Shown here one piece after another: positions 9,570 to 18,572 of a stretch of 64,000 bases of DNA (positions are counted from its first letter, which is position 1; every line of letters starts with the position of its first letter). The stretch is from Hydrogenivirga caldilitoris (GTDB lineage Bacteria > Aquificota > Aquificia > Aquificales > Aquificaceae): the NCBI RefSeq assembly GCF_003664005.1, contig NZ_RCCJ01000001.1, positions 1,178,001 to 1,242,000 of the forward strand, in the 5' to 3' direction. The position numbers were made by a program, and so were the translations under genes. The notes under the pieces were generated by a model. That model made no database searches. It saw only the letters and a program-made list of their open reading frames with translations, and had not been told where the DNA came from.

Positions 9570-11293
9570 AAAGGGTTATAGTTGCTTTTCTCGTCTTGGT
9601 TTTTTCTATTTCATTCTCCCAGACAATCCAAGAGATGAAGTTTGAGGAGGTAAGCCTTGATACGGTCGTCAAAGCTCTGGCTAAAGCTGTGAAGAAGAAC
9701 ATAATAATAGATCCAGCCATAAAGGATATCCTAAGTACAAAGGCGAACATATATATACAGAAACCTGTCAGCGTCAATGAGGCTTTTAACCTGATACTTA
9801 AAGAATACGGTTTAATTGCCGTTCCGGTGAATGAAGGTATATACAAGATAACCAAGGCTGGAGAGCTTGAGATAAACGTAGGGGAGCTTGATGAATCCGA
9901 CATGGAAAAGGTCATAGACCTCCTCAAGAGACGGGTGAGCCCTTCTGCCGAGATAGTCATAGATAAAACTTTGAAAACCTTATACATAAGAGACAGTGAG
10001 AGTAACGTAAAGAAGCTGGAAGGAATTTTGAAAAAATACATAGATAAACTGCTCGCCGCAAAGACGGTGGGCATTGAAGAAAGACCTGAGGCGGTAGTAA
10101 CCAAGGTCTTTTACTTAAAAACCATAGGTATTGATGACGCAAAGCAACTCCTGGCTCCACACATATCAAAGGAGACGTTAATAACTGAAGCTCCTACTTT
10201 CAACGCCCTTGTGATAACCGACACCACAGAGAGGGTAAAGAAATACGAAGAGGTGCTCAAGGAGTTCCTTGTCTCGTCTCCTGCAGCCCGAAAACCGGTA
10301 ACGGAGATATTCTATCTCAGGTACATAAGCCCCCAGGAATTCATAAAGATGATAGAACCTATCAGGTCGGAGGCAGGGCTTATACTTACAGGTGGAGCTG
10401 TAAAGGTTGAGAAAGGAGCTGCACCAGGTCAGCAGGGGCAGGCACAGCAGAAGGAAACTGTAACCCCAGTACTTAAGGAATTCAACGCCGTCATGATTAC
10501 AGACTACCCTGAGGTCATAGAGAAGATAAAGGAGCAGTTCAGTGAGTATATAAGTGACGTTCCGCCCCAGGTAAAGATAGAGGCGAGGATTCTTGAGGTC
10601 AGGAACGAGGTCGTCAGAGAACTCGGTATAAACTGGAGTGCACTCCTCTCCAACGTCAAGGTCTCTCAGAGCTGGAGTGGAGGGGCAGGTGTTAACCTTG
10701 GAGTGGGGCAGGCAGGAGCCATAACACCAGGACTGAGTGCAACACCTGGAGGCATATTAACTTTCACCTACGCCAAAGGCGCTTTGAATGCGTTAAACCT
10801 CAGACTGTCCGCCTTTGAAAGGATAGGTAAGATAAAGAACTTGGCAAAACCAACCATAATAACCATAAACGGACAGAACGCTGTGATAAAACAGGGTCAG
10901 GAGATCCCCTATCAGACTGCTGTTATAGCAGGTGGAGCTGCCCAAGCCAACGTTCAGTTCAAGGAAGCTGTCCTTGAGCTTGACGTTCTGCCTATTATAT
11001 CCCCGGACGGAAGGATACTACTTGACATAAAGCTAAAACAGGACACACCTGGTGTTCAAACACCCCAGGGACCGGCGATAAACAAGAAAGAGGTCACTAC
11101 AAAGGTGATAGTTAACAACGGAGATACCATAGTCATAGGCGGAATTATAGATACCCAAAGCAACAAGACAAACGAAGGTGTCGCAGGGCTTGTAAGGGTT
11201 CCTATACTGAAGTGGCTGTTCGGTCAGGAGAGAATATCAAATACGGACGTTGAGTTGCTTATATTCATAACACCAAGTATCTTGACCGAATAG
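9566..11293 (+). CDS. pilQ: PilQ-type secretin of the type IV pilus
   Basis: A 575-residue outer-membrane secretin through which the pilus leaves the cell. A signal peptide (residues 1-18, ending FSQ) is followed by secretin/TonB short N-terminal strands (EVSLDTVVKALAKAV), N1-like repeats (about 170-330) and the secretin domain (about 335-575) with the family stretch VPPQVKIEARILEV and, near the C-terminus, GDTIVIGGIIDTQ and LLIFITPSIL. It lacks the N-terminal AMIN repeats of proteobacterial PilQ. Its stop lies 1 bp from the stop of the opposing pilX-like gene. Confidence 0.93.
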   Translation: MKRVIVAFLVLVFSISFSQTIQEMKFEEVSLDTVVKALAKAVKKNIIIDPAIKDILSTKANIYIQKPVSVNEAFNLILKEYGLIAVPVNEGIYKITKAGELEINVGELDESDMEKVIDLLKRRVSPSAEIVIDKTLKTLYIRDSESNVKKLEGILKKYIDKLLAAKTVGIEERPEAVVTKVFYLKTIGIDDAKQLLAPHISKETLITEAPTFNALVITDTTERVKKYEEVLKEFLVSSPAARKPVTEIFYLRYISPQEFIKMIEPIRSEAGLILTGGAVKVEKGAAPGQQGQAQQKETVTPVLKEFNAVMITDYPEVIEKIKEQFSEYISDVPPQVKIEARILEVRNEVVRELGINWSALLSNVKVSQSWSGGAGVNLGVGQAGAITPGLSATPGGILTFTYAKGALNALNLRLSAFERIGKIKNLAKPTIITINGQNAVIKQGQEIPYQTAVIAGGAAQANVQFKEAVLELDVLPIISPDGRILLDIKLKQDTPGVQTPQGPAINKKEVTTKVIVNNGDTIVIGGIIDTQSNKTNEGVAGLVRVPILKWLFGQERISNTDVELLIFITPSILTE

Positions 11294-11294
11294 G

Positions 11295-11702
11295 CTACTC
11301 AACTCTGTAAACGAATTCAACTATAGCTCTCTCTGCCGAGGTCGCACCCCGGGCTTCTACCTGTATGGCGTAGACGTATGTTCCAAATCTGTTTATGTCC
11401 CCAAGGTAGGTTGCACTAACCGTATATCCAGGAATATTTGATACATATGTTTCCAGGTCTATGGAACCTCCAGCAGAGCATACACCTCCACCATTGCAGG
11501 ATAGGGTTCCATCAAGTATCTTCTGAACTATGTATTCAGATGCGCCTTTTGCTGCTTCAAGAGCTCCGGAGTACCTTTTGCTTATACCGCTTATCTGAGT
11601 ACCTGTAACCAGCATGAACATCAAGGCAGCAATTATAACAAGAGCTATCAATCCCAAAATGAGTGTCGTTATTAAAGCTATACCCCTTTCATTGCCGCCC
11701 AT
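11295..11702 (-). CDS. PilX/GspK-like minor pilin
   Basis: This 135-residue protein has a prepilin-like N-terminus: MGGNERG then IALITTLILGLIALVI, a class III signal with cleavage after Gly7. Mature residue 5 is Thr rather than Glu, as in pilin-like proteins that cap the tip complex. A short domain with two cysteines (CNGGGVC) follows. It is the last gene of the minor-pilin operon, 11 bp after pilW. Confidence 0.75.
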   Translation of the reverse strand: MGGNERGIALITTLILGLIALVIIAALMFMLVTGTQISGISKRYSGALEAAKGASEYIVQKILDGTLSCNGGGVCSAGGSIDLETYVSNIPGYTVSATYLGDINRFGTYVYAIQVEARGATSAERAIVEFVYRVE

Positions 11703-11713
11703 ACTAAATCCTC

Positions 11714-12715
11714 CTAAAGGTTCATAGCTTTAACAAAGAGCTTTAGAACCTTCCATCTGTAATTCTGAAAGTCAACAGGCAGGTTTAGGTCCAGTGAGCC
11801 AGCTCCTGTGTCCGTCCTCACACAAGCTCCACTTGGAGACGTTCCGCAAGGCACGGTGTTTACAAAGGTAAATCCAGGGTCTATTCTCCCTTCCTGAACA
11901 AGTACGTATATGTTCACCTTCTTAAGCCCACTTCGTACTTCCTGAGAAGTGACAAGGCCATCATTGTCAAGGTCTAAGTCGTTGGTGTCCGTAGTAGAGT
12001 TAAAGACACCGTCGTAAACGTCTACGGAGCCATCTCCGTTTCTGTCTATGTCAAACCTCACTCTCCAGTCTGCTACACAGTTGAGTAACGGGTTTCCTGC
12101 ACCGTCACCAACAGCTCTAAGAAGGTTTCGTGTATTGGGGTGACACGTGCTCAAGTTCTGTGAGTTACTTAATACATAACTTATCCGGTTACAGTACTGA
12201 GTGATACACCCACCAGTAACAGTATTATCGTAGGGTATGGCTACATAGAACCCACTGCCGGGGCAGGTGCCCACTGTACCATCAGCGATATACTCCCTGT
12301 TACCGGCTCCTAAGAACACTACGTTTGTCCCTGAAGGTATATCATCACCTGCAATCCTGGTATAACCGGCACTGCAATCAACAAGATTCCACCCAACAGT
12401 GCTCTGATTAGTATTGTTCATAACGGAACGTATGGTGAGCTGCTCTTTGTTTGGATACAGGGTATCAGATGTGGCAACATTACTAACTTCAACCGGCAGG
12501 TCGGGTTGGTCTTCCCCTATACCGTAGCCTGCGTGCTCTATATCAAGCCTAAGAAGCTCCAGGCCGACCGAAGTTTCCACCTGGGTTTCTATAGATTTAC
12601 TCTCCCTCTTAAAGCCTCTGAGCAAATTCGTAAAGGCTATGTAAGCTCCCGCTAGAACTATGAATATTATTACCATAGTAACCAGAAGCTCAATTAACGT
12701 AAATCCCCTTTTCAT
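11714..12715 (-). CDS. PilW-like minor pilin with tandem EF-hand loops
   Basis: The 333-residue protein begins MKRG-FTLIELLVTM, a type IV prepilin signal with cleavage after Gly4 and Glu5 present, and continues as a hydrophobic helix. The size and position after a PilV-like gene match PilW/GspJ. The C-terminal domain contains nine cysteines and two EF-hand-type loops: D224-R-N-G-D-G-S-V-D-V-Y-D235 and D248-L-D-N-D-G-L-V-T-S-Q-E259, both with acidic or amide residues at positions 1, 3, 5 and 12 and Gly at 6. Calcium binding is inferred from those loops. It sits 3 bp after the pilV stop. Confidence 0.82.
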   Translation of the reverse strand: MKRGFTLIELLVTMVIIFIVLAGAYIAFTNLLRGFKRESKSIETQVETSVGLELLRLDIEHAGYGIGEDQPDLPVEVSNVATSDTLYPNKEQLTIRSVMNNTNQSTVGWNLVDCSAGYTRIAGDDIPSGTNVVFLGAGNREYIADGTVGTCPGSGFYVAIPYDNTVTGGCITQYCNRISYVLSNSQNLSTCHPNTRNLLRAVGDGAGNPLLNCVADWRVRFDIDRNGDGSVDVYDGVFNSTTDTNDLDLDNDGLVTSQEVRSGLKKVNIYVLVQEGRIDPGFTFVNTVPCGTSPSGACVRTDTGAGSLDLNLPVDFQNYRWKVLKLFVKAMNL

Positions 12716-12718
12716 GCT

Positions 12719-13162
12719 TTACCTTCCTATAAAAGTTCTGGTTTCGTAAGAGTAATTCCTTTCCCTATAAGTCCAGCAAACTTCCACGTATAACTCCTTT
12801 ATGTTGGTCCTATCCGTAACCGTCCATCCCACTCTGTAATTTACATTAGTATTCCTTACCTGTCTGGTAACCACGTTAGCACCGCTCGTGTCCAGGCACG
12901 GTGTAGAAACGTTTACCGTGGTGTTGTCGTTACAGTCTATATTTACGACAGGTATATTAGCAAAGGGGGTTGACCTCATATTTTCAATACACTCCTGAGC
13001 CACGCTTCCAGCTTCCTCCCTCATAAAGTTTAAGAGGTTATACTGTAACGATATAAGCAGACCAGCCAGCAGACCGAATAAAATTATAGCCAGTATGACA
13101 AGAGCAACCAGAGCTTCCACCAGGGTAAAGCCCCTATCACCTCGGATTGCAGTTAGTTCCAT
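12719..13162 (-). CDS. PilV-like minor pilin
   Basis: A 147-residue type IV pilin-like protein. The leader MELTAIRGDRG is followed by FTLVEALVALVILAI with Glu5, and the mature domain carries three cysteines, two of them flanking INIPVVNIDCN...STPCL. PilV-like proteins join the tip complex that primes pilus assembly. It overlaps the upstream pilin gene by 26 bp, indicating translational coupling. Confidence 0.8.
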   Translation of the reverse strand: MELTAIRGDRGFTLVEALVALVILAIILFGLLAGLLISLQYNLLNFMREEAGSVAQECIENMRSTPFANIPVVNIDCNDNTTVNVSTPCLDTSGANVVTRQVRNTNVNYRVGWTVTDRTNIKELYVEVCWTYRERNYSYETRTFIGR

Positions 13163-13562
13163 CGTATACCCCCATCCTTACTCTTGTAACCACTGATACA
13201 ACACAGCTGTACTGTGGGTTCACGTTCGCGGTACCGTTGTAAACTATAGAGCTGTTATTAAATACACCCCGATCTGTAATGGATATAGCACCTATAAAAG
13301 GATTCTCAAGATTTATGCAGTCTATATCTGTTGTGCCATCGTTTATACATATTACATGTCCATTAGCAACCACATTCAGATTCCTCTTCTGGGAAAAGGC
13401 TATCGCCCTCGCTTTCTGGACGAACACGTAAATGTCTTTCGTGTCAGCTTCAATTGACCACCTCACCCTCCAGTCCTTATACATAAGCGTAGCAAAGCCC
13501 AGCATCACAGCTATTATCAGGAACAGAATCAAAAGCTCTATCAGTGAAAGTCCCCTGTTCAT
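13137..13562 (-). CDS. FimU/GspH-like minor pilin
   Basis: This 141-residue pilin-like protein starts MNRG-LSLIELLILFLI, a prepilin signal with Glu5 and Leu instead of the usual Phe or Met at position 1. The following region (IEADTKDIYVFVQKARAIAF) is the helix typical of GspH/FimU. I place the start at the ATG at 13562, which overlaps the pilY1 stop as ATGA, rather than at the in-frame GTG four codons earlier. Confidence 0.78.
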   Translation of the reverse strand: MNRGLSLIELLILFLIIAVMLGFATLMYKDWRVRWSIEADTKDIYVFVQKARAIAFSQKRNLNVVANGHVICINDGTTDIDCINLENPFIGAISITDRGVFNNSSIVYNGTANVNPQYSCVVSVVTRVRMGVYDGTNCNPR

Positions 13563-16500
13563 TTCTCTATCCACAGAATAATCTTACCGGAAGCTCCACC
13601 ACCGCTTGGTAGGGTAGGAGGCGATTCCGGTGTAGTTCCTTTGAACCATTCGGTCGTACTTCCACTCTCCTGAGTGAAACTTCCCTTGCCAACAACCTCA
13701 ATATTTCCTCTGGAGAGCTGTAGCAGGACAGCCATGCTTTCCGGGACGTTAGCTATGTAATTGGGGCAGCTTGTATCAAGTAATCCTTGCCCGGTAGCAC
13801 AGTTGAGCCCCCACAGCCGCGACCTACCCCCAAAACCGCACAGATTCCCTGTTGGCTGGGTTGTTGCAAACAGAACAACGTCAAAGCTTGTCACTGCAGG
13901 GTCGGATATGAGCCTCTCCTTTGAGAAATCTGTATCCTTTGGTGCAAGCTCCCTATACCAGCTGAAGAGACCGCTTCCACCCTCAAGCTCGCTGCAAGAG
14001 TTATTGGAACTCTTTGCTGCGTTTATGTTACAGCTCCCACCAGTCAGACAATCATCAATCCTGACACCATAGAGTTTCTCCTTGTCGTTAGCATTCTGCC
14101 CAGGTTCATCGTCCTTGTAGAACCACCGACCAGTACCGAAGAATATGTAGTTCATACCGAAGCACTTCATGTATTCAACTTTTGAGGTAACAGGCTCCAC
14201 AGCACTGTTGAACACCTTTACAACATCCCAAGGATTCGTTGCGTCTGCCGGATTATCTCCAGTAACTTTAATACCCAGAACGTTACCCTGCCATGTGCTT
14301 CCAGAAAGTTTATTAACACCAAAGAAAACCATGTCCGTGTTGCCGTCCCCGTTGTAGTCTATCCCTTCTGTAAATAGACGACCGCCAAAGGAGTTGTTGA
14401 AACTTGAGAGGGTGCTATCCTCAATAACCGTATAGCCTGTTGTAACGGTCAGACGGGTAGCGTCATCAGCTACTATGTACTTGTTTGCTATCTTAAAGGA
14501 GTCATCCATTTCCAGTATAAAAAGCCTCAAGTCCTGAGCCGCATCACCACACAGGGAGGTCGGACCTGAAGCGAACATTATAAAATGCTTTCCGTTTACT
14601 TTTATATGGGCTGGTCCTGAGTATGTTAAACCCAGGTCAGGATGGGTGAACTCCCATAGAAATACGGGGTTTTGCGGGTCGGTTATATCAAGGGCGAAGT
14701 ACGAAGAGTACCCAACACAGCTACTGGGGTCTGAAGGGTCTGAACAGGTATCCGAGGGGGGATTTGTACAGCATGTTGATGATGGTGTTGTAGTGCAACT
14801 GCCGGAGCACCCGCATCCTCCACCAAGTCTCATACCGCCTATGAGTATCGCCGTTTCTGGTATACCATCTCCATTCTTATCAAGGCGCATCACATAGGGC
14901 TGCATATCAACTATGTATATGTGGTTATAGTTAGGGTCAGCGAGTTTTTTTAGGTAGGGAAGGGCGTTCTTAGGAATGAAAGCCCACTCCTCGTCACCGA
15001 GTTTGACGTCTGTACAGTTACCCGTGAGCTCATCGCAGAGTTTGACTATGTCGTTTGTGGAGAGACCGTCTGTCCTGAGGGCACCCACTCTGAAGGCGTG
15101 AAGCATACCATCGTTTGCACCCACGTAAACCATCCCGTAGTTACCATAATCCACTATCGCAGGGGTTGAGTATACTATGTCCCCCAGCTTCCATACGTTA
15201 CCCGAAGAGTCTGCACGTCTGTCTCTACAGCCGTCTACGTGCTCCCCCCTGATAAACTTGATTAGATCCTCCTCACTGCCGATACACCCAGGAAAGTCTG
15301 TCCCAAGGAGACTCTTAAACTTGTCCTTGTCAGCAACAGTAAACGTAACCATAACGTCGTTTCCGAAATTATCTTCTCCGACCGTATATATTGTTCTGTC
15401 ATCAGGGTCTTTGTTTTTCAGGATTTCTCCGGCTTCCCAGACATCGTGAACTTCATCTAAGGAGTTGTAAGTTATGTCAGGGTTCACCGTTGGTGTGGTT
15501 GGATCGTCTCCGCGTATAATCAAGTTACCGGATGTATCCACATCAAAGTCAAGTATATAATCCTCATTTACGTTCAATACCCTATCCTCAACGGTATCCT
15601 CCCTTATCTCCTGGGCTGAAGATGTGTAATAGAACCAGTAATTGTATAGGTATCCTATCCAGTTGACCTTGTATCCTCCGAGGAAAGGCTTTTCCGGGTA
15701 GAATACAGCCTGTATGACTGAGTTACCCTTTGTTCCTCTCCTTGAGAGGATTGAGACCGAGCTTGCTGAGGATGTTTTCTTAAGGATATCCCTTATGAAA
15801 GCCAAGATACTGTCCTTTATCTGTACAGCGTTCTCGGCTTTGAGAAAAGTATCGGGCAAGCCGTCGCCGTTCTTGTCCCAGTCGGAGTAGGTTGTATCTA
15901 TAATTCCGTCATCGTTCGGGTCACTCGGGAGAGGGGTGCATCCGCTACCTCTCCCGCTTCCACAGTCGTCCATTGTGCAAGTTTGCCAGGGATAGTGCGC
16001 ACCAGAGCCGTTCCAGAGTGAACCTGAAGTTCCGCCGGGCCAAGTACCTACAGCGGTATCAAAAGAACCGTATATGGCTACGTTCTGCAAGGACCTTTCC
16101 CCTGTTCCACCGAGGAACATCCCGAGAGAGTAAACACCCGAAACGTTTATGTCATAATCCTCACCAAGGGTGCTCACCGTCCTAAGCACGTCAGTGTGTA
16201 TCCTATAGGCAGGTACCACAGGGTCAACGGAGTAATTCTCATACCCAGAGCTGTCTATTGAACAACGCCAGTCGGCAGGGTTTCCTCCATAGTTCCACTG
16301 CCCATCGGAGGCGAGAATCACAAAGTTTTTTGCACAGGGTGCCAGCTGACAGTTCTGCTTCTTGTAGTCACATACGTACAGAGGGTCCTTATACTTGTCA
16401 CTTGTCCCTGCAAGGTCAAAACCATTGGCGTAGTTATGGTCGTTACTCTGTTTAAAGTAATCGTAAGCTTCCCATAGGGCAATGGCTGTCCCTGTTACAC

Positions 16501-17254
16501 CGTTTGGCTCAACCCTGTTTATAAACCTCTTCAGATAGGTATAGGGATGGTCAGGGTCAGCATCGCCTGGGTCACCGCTCCCCGTGTAAGGGTAGTCTCC
16601 TATATAGACCTTCTGGGACCTTAGCCCTGCAGAGTAAAAGAGGGCTCCGAACCTTGGCTTTGCAGGCTCGTTTTCCATAACCTGCAGTATCCCCTGTATC
16701 CTGGACTTTGGCACACGCACCCTTTCAAATAGAGGTGTAGCCTCAAGCACACAGTAGTCTCCAGTACAGACCAGGTCAGGGTCACAGTCGGTAGCAGTAA
16801 AAGCGTCACTGTAATCACACTCCCGTGGTCTTCCCCCGGTTATAGCCCACCTGAGGAGGTCTATCCTTGACATAAAGTGAAAGTTCAGACAGGAGCCCAT
16901 GTAGAGCTTGTTATTGTCTATATAGTTGTATCTCTGAGGGCACGGCTCCGGAGTTCCGGTTGTCTCCTCCCAGTAACCTGCACTGTCGTTAAATCTGTAC
17001 ACGCGGTCAGGTATAAAGTAACCTTCCTCCTGCCCTGTGTATGTCCCCCTACAGGTTTCTGAACCGTCGCAAAAGCCAACTCCATCGTCCTTAGGATTAT
17101 AGGCACTCCAGTCCATACTACCACTCACGTCTATCACGAAGAGTATGTTGGGAGAAACGGCTGTAGTCAGAAAAGGAGGCACGTTACAGGTAGCCGCACC
17201 GTAAACCAGACCAAAACTCATAAGAGTAAGTAAGGCTCCAAACAGACTTCTCAT
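13559..17254 (-). CDS. pilY1: PilY1-like pilus tip adhesin with vWA domain
   Basis: The 1231-residue protein has a signal peptide (1-20), a von Willebrand A domain with an intact metal-ion site motif D42-V-S-G-S46 and, after about residue 640, the beta-propeller of the PilY1 family. Calcium-loop candidates of DxNGDG type occur near residues 465 (DKNGDGLPD), 792 (DKNGDGIPE) and in a later DYNGDGNTD. Just after the second comes a Gly/Ser/Thr-rich insert with seven cysteines between residues 814 and 846. PilY1 sits at the pilus tip and controls retraction, adhesion and surface sensing. Here it precedes the pilins instead of following them. Confidence 0.92.
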   Translation of the reverse strand: MRSLFGALLTLMSFGLVYGAATCNVPPFLTTAVSPNILFVIDVSGSMDWSAYNPKDDGVGFCDGSETCRGTYTGQEEGYFIPDRVYRFNDSAGYWEETTGTPEPCPQRYNYIDNNKLYMGSCLNFHFMSRIDLLRWAITGGRPRECDYSDAFTATDCDPDLVCTGDYCVLEATPLFERVRVPKSRIQGILQVMENEPAKPRFGALFYSAGLRSQKVYIGDYPYTGSGDPGDADPDHPYTYLKRFINRVEPNGVTGTAIALWEAYDYFKQSNDHNYANGFDLAGTSDKYKDPLYVCDYKKQNCQLAPCAKNFVILASDGQWNYGGNPADWRCSIDSSGYENYSVDPVVPAYRIHTDVLRTVSTLGEDYDINVSGVYSLGMFLGGTGERSLQNVAIYGSFDTAVGTWPGGTSGSLWNGSGAHYPWQTCTMDDCGSGRGSGCTPLPSDPNDDGIIDTTYSDWDKNGDGLPDTFLKAENAVQIKDSILAFIRDILKKTSSASSVSILSRRGTKGNSVIQAVFYPEKPFLGGYKVNWIGYLYNYWFYYTSSAQEIREDTVEDRVLNVNEDYILDFDVDTSGNLIIRGDDPTTPTVNPDITYNSLDEVHDVWEAGEILKNKDPDDRTIYTVGEDNFGNDVMVTFTVADKDKFKSLLGTDFPGCIGSEEDLIKFIRGEHVDGCRDRRADSSGNVWKLGDIVYSTPAIVDYGNYGMVYVGANDGMLHAFRVGALRTDGLSTNDIVKLCDELTGNCTDVKLGDEEWAFIPKNALPYLKKLADPNYNHIYIVDMQPYVMRLDKNGDGIPETAILIGGMRLGGGCGCSGSCTTTPSSTCCTNPPSDTCSDPSDPSSCVGYSSYFALDITDPQNPVFLWEFTHPDLGLTYSGPAHIKVNGKHFIMFASGPTSLCGDAAQDLRLFILEMDDSFKIANKYIVADDATRLTVTTGYTVIEDSTLSSFNNSFGGRLFTEGIDYNGDGNTDMVFFGVNKLSGSTWQGNVLGIKVTGDNPADATNPWDVVKVFNSAVEPVTSKVEYMKCFGMNYIFFGTGRWFYKDDEPGQNANDKEKLYGVRIDDCLTGGSCNINAAKSSNNSCSELEGGSGLFSWYRELAPKDTDFSKERLISDPAVTSFDVVLFATTQPTGNLCGFGGRSRLWGLNCATGQGLLDTSCPNYIANVPESMAVLLQLSRGNIEVVGKGSFTQESGSTTEWFKGTTPESPPTLPSGGGASGKIILWIEK

Positions 17255-17556
17255 GGCTGCTCCCTCTCTTCCTTGTCTAACAGCTCTTCAATACCCAAGA
17301 GATGTACATCCCCGGGGTACTTACATGGGTTTGCTGTTGCCTTGAAGGCTATCTTCTTTCCAACATACAGGTCCAGCTGTTCAGGATTATTTGCAAGCAA
17401 CTCCTGGACTCCATAACAATCGTCAGCTTTCACGTATACAAGTACCTTATTTCCCTCTATACCCTTTACTATACCTGTCGCTCTGTATTCTCCAGGGTAA
17501 GCCTGCCCCACCATAAAGAGCAACACCAATACAGACAGAATAGCCAGCACCTTCAT
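17251..17556 (-). CDS. Small secreted protein heading the pilY1 operon
   Basis: A 101-residue protein with a signal peptide (about 1-21, ending GQAYPG). The mature part is beta-rich with two cysteines (DDCYG and NPCKYPG) that could form a disulfide, and it ends in a charged helix (LLDKEEREQP). Strand spacing is reminiscent of small OB-fold exported proteins, but I do not recognise the family. GGAGGTTC precedes the ATG at good spacing. Its stop overlaps the pilY1 start by 4 bp, so it is probably translated together with PilY1 and may help its folding or export; that role is a guess. Confidence 0.75.
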   Translation of the reverse strand: MKVLAILSVLVLLFMVGQAYPGEYRATGIVKGIEGNKVLVYVKADDCYGVQELLANNPEQLDLYVGKKIAFKATANPCKYPGDVHLLGIEELLDKEEREQP

Positions 17557-17615
17557 ACCTGAACCTCCACGCTTCTAAGGAAAGGATACAGAGGTTCTAT
17601 GAAAGAATCGTGAAC

Positions 17616-18572
17616 TTAAAAACAGACAACAACTGTGAATCTTCCCTTAGTTCTTATCCGCATACCAAACCCTAATTTTTCACATATATACCTCGCTATC
17701 TTTAAACCCAAGCCACTACCTTCTTCTCCTCCTTTTGGTTTCACATCATTACGAACGACCAGAATATTTCTCCTCTTATATCTGAGTAGGCGAACGTAAA
17801 CCCTATTGTCAGAGTGCTTTATGGCGTTATCTACGAGGGTATCTATCAACATATACATGTAAGTCGGGTTTCCTTTCACTCTTATGCTTGAGTTTACCTG
17901 TAATCTTATATCTTTTTTACTGGTATCACCGTAAAGAACTGTTATTTCAAGCAACATCTGGGGTAAGTTTATACTTTTTACAGCTTCCTCTTGACCAGAC
18001 TGGAGAGTCTCTATAGCATCAATGGTACTGTTGTAAGTGTTTTCAAGAACCTCTATACTTCGCCTTAGCCTCTGCTGGAGCGTTGGCTCTTTCATCAGTT
18101 CTACGTTCAGCTTGTGGGTCGCCAAGAAATTACCGAGCCTATGGGTCAAAGCAAGGAGCATAACATTTAAAAGCTCTTTGTTGTCTCTCTCTCTTCTTAT
18201 GTATCTGTAAAGAGTATAGTAGAAAAGCAGCAGTAAGATTATCAGGGAACTTGCCTCCCAAAGAACAACAAAAGTTGTATAGGATATCAGCTTATCTTTG
18301 ATATATTCATCCTTTACGAGTACATAATGTCTACCTGTATAGGCAAGAATTGAATAATCTTTTTTTAAAATCGGCTTTTCTGATAGAAGAAGGTACTCTG
18401 GATACGGTTCACTTCTGTTATAAAGAATTAATTTTGAATATATATACGCTTCTCTTATCAGATTGTCTTCAATTATAGCCTTTATATACAGGACAGTTGT
18501 TAAATTTATTATAGAAAAACTGGCAATTATAACTGTAATAAGTGTGATAATGATCTTATTTTCAAACTTCAT
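17616..18572 (-). CDS. Membrane sensor histidine kinase
   Basis: The 318-residue protein has transmembrane segments at about 8-30 and 98-120 enclosing a small extracytoplasmic loop of about 68 residues. A dimerisation region with His144 (LALTHRLGNFLATHKLN) follows, then an ATPase domain with N249 in LIDTLVDNAIKHSDN and GSGLGLKIARYI (285-296). The usual DxGxG box is replaced by VRNDVKPKGG, and there is no HAMP domain. It should phosphorylate the regulator encoded just upstream, whose coding region overlaps it by 11 bp. The signal sensed is unknown. Confidence 0.88.
   Translation of the reverse strand: MKFENKIIITLITVIIASFSIINLTTVLYIKAIIEDNLIREAYIYSKLILYNRSEPYPEYLLLSEKPILKKDYSILAYTGRHYVLVKDEYIKDKLISYTTFVVLWEASSLIILLLLFYYTLYRYIRRERDNKELLNVMLLALTHRLGNFLATHKLNVELMKEPTLQQRLRRSIEVLENTYNSTIDAIETLQSGQEEAVKSINLPQMLLEITVLYGDTSKKDIRLQVNSSIRVKGNPTYMYMLIDTLVDNAIKHSDNRVYVRLLRYKRRNILVVRNDVKPKGGEEGSGLGLKIARYICEKLGFGMRIRTKGRFTVVVCF

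Noticed and set aside
13600-17100. Plus-strand open frames inside pilY1
   Set aside because: They are short, lack ribosome sites and family motifs, and mirror the PilY1 reading frame.
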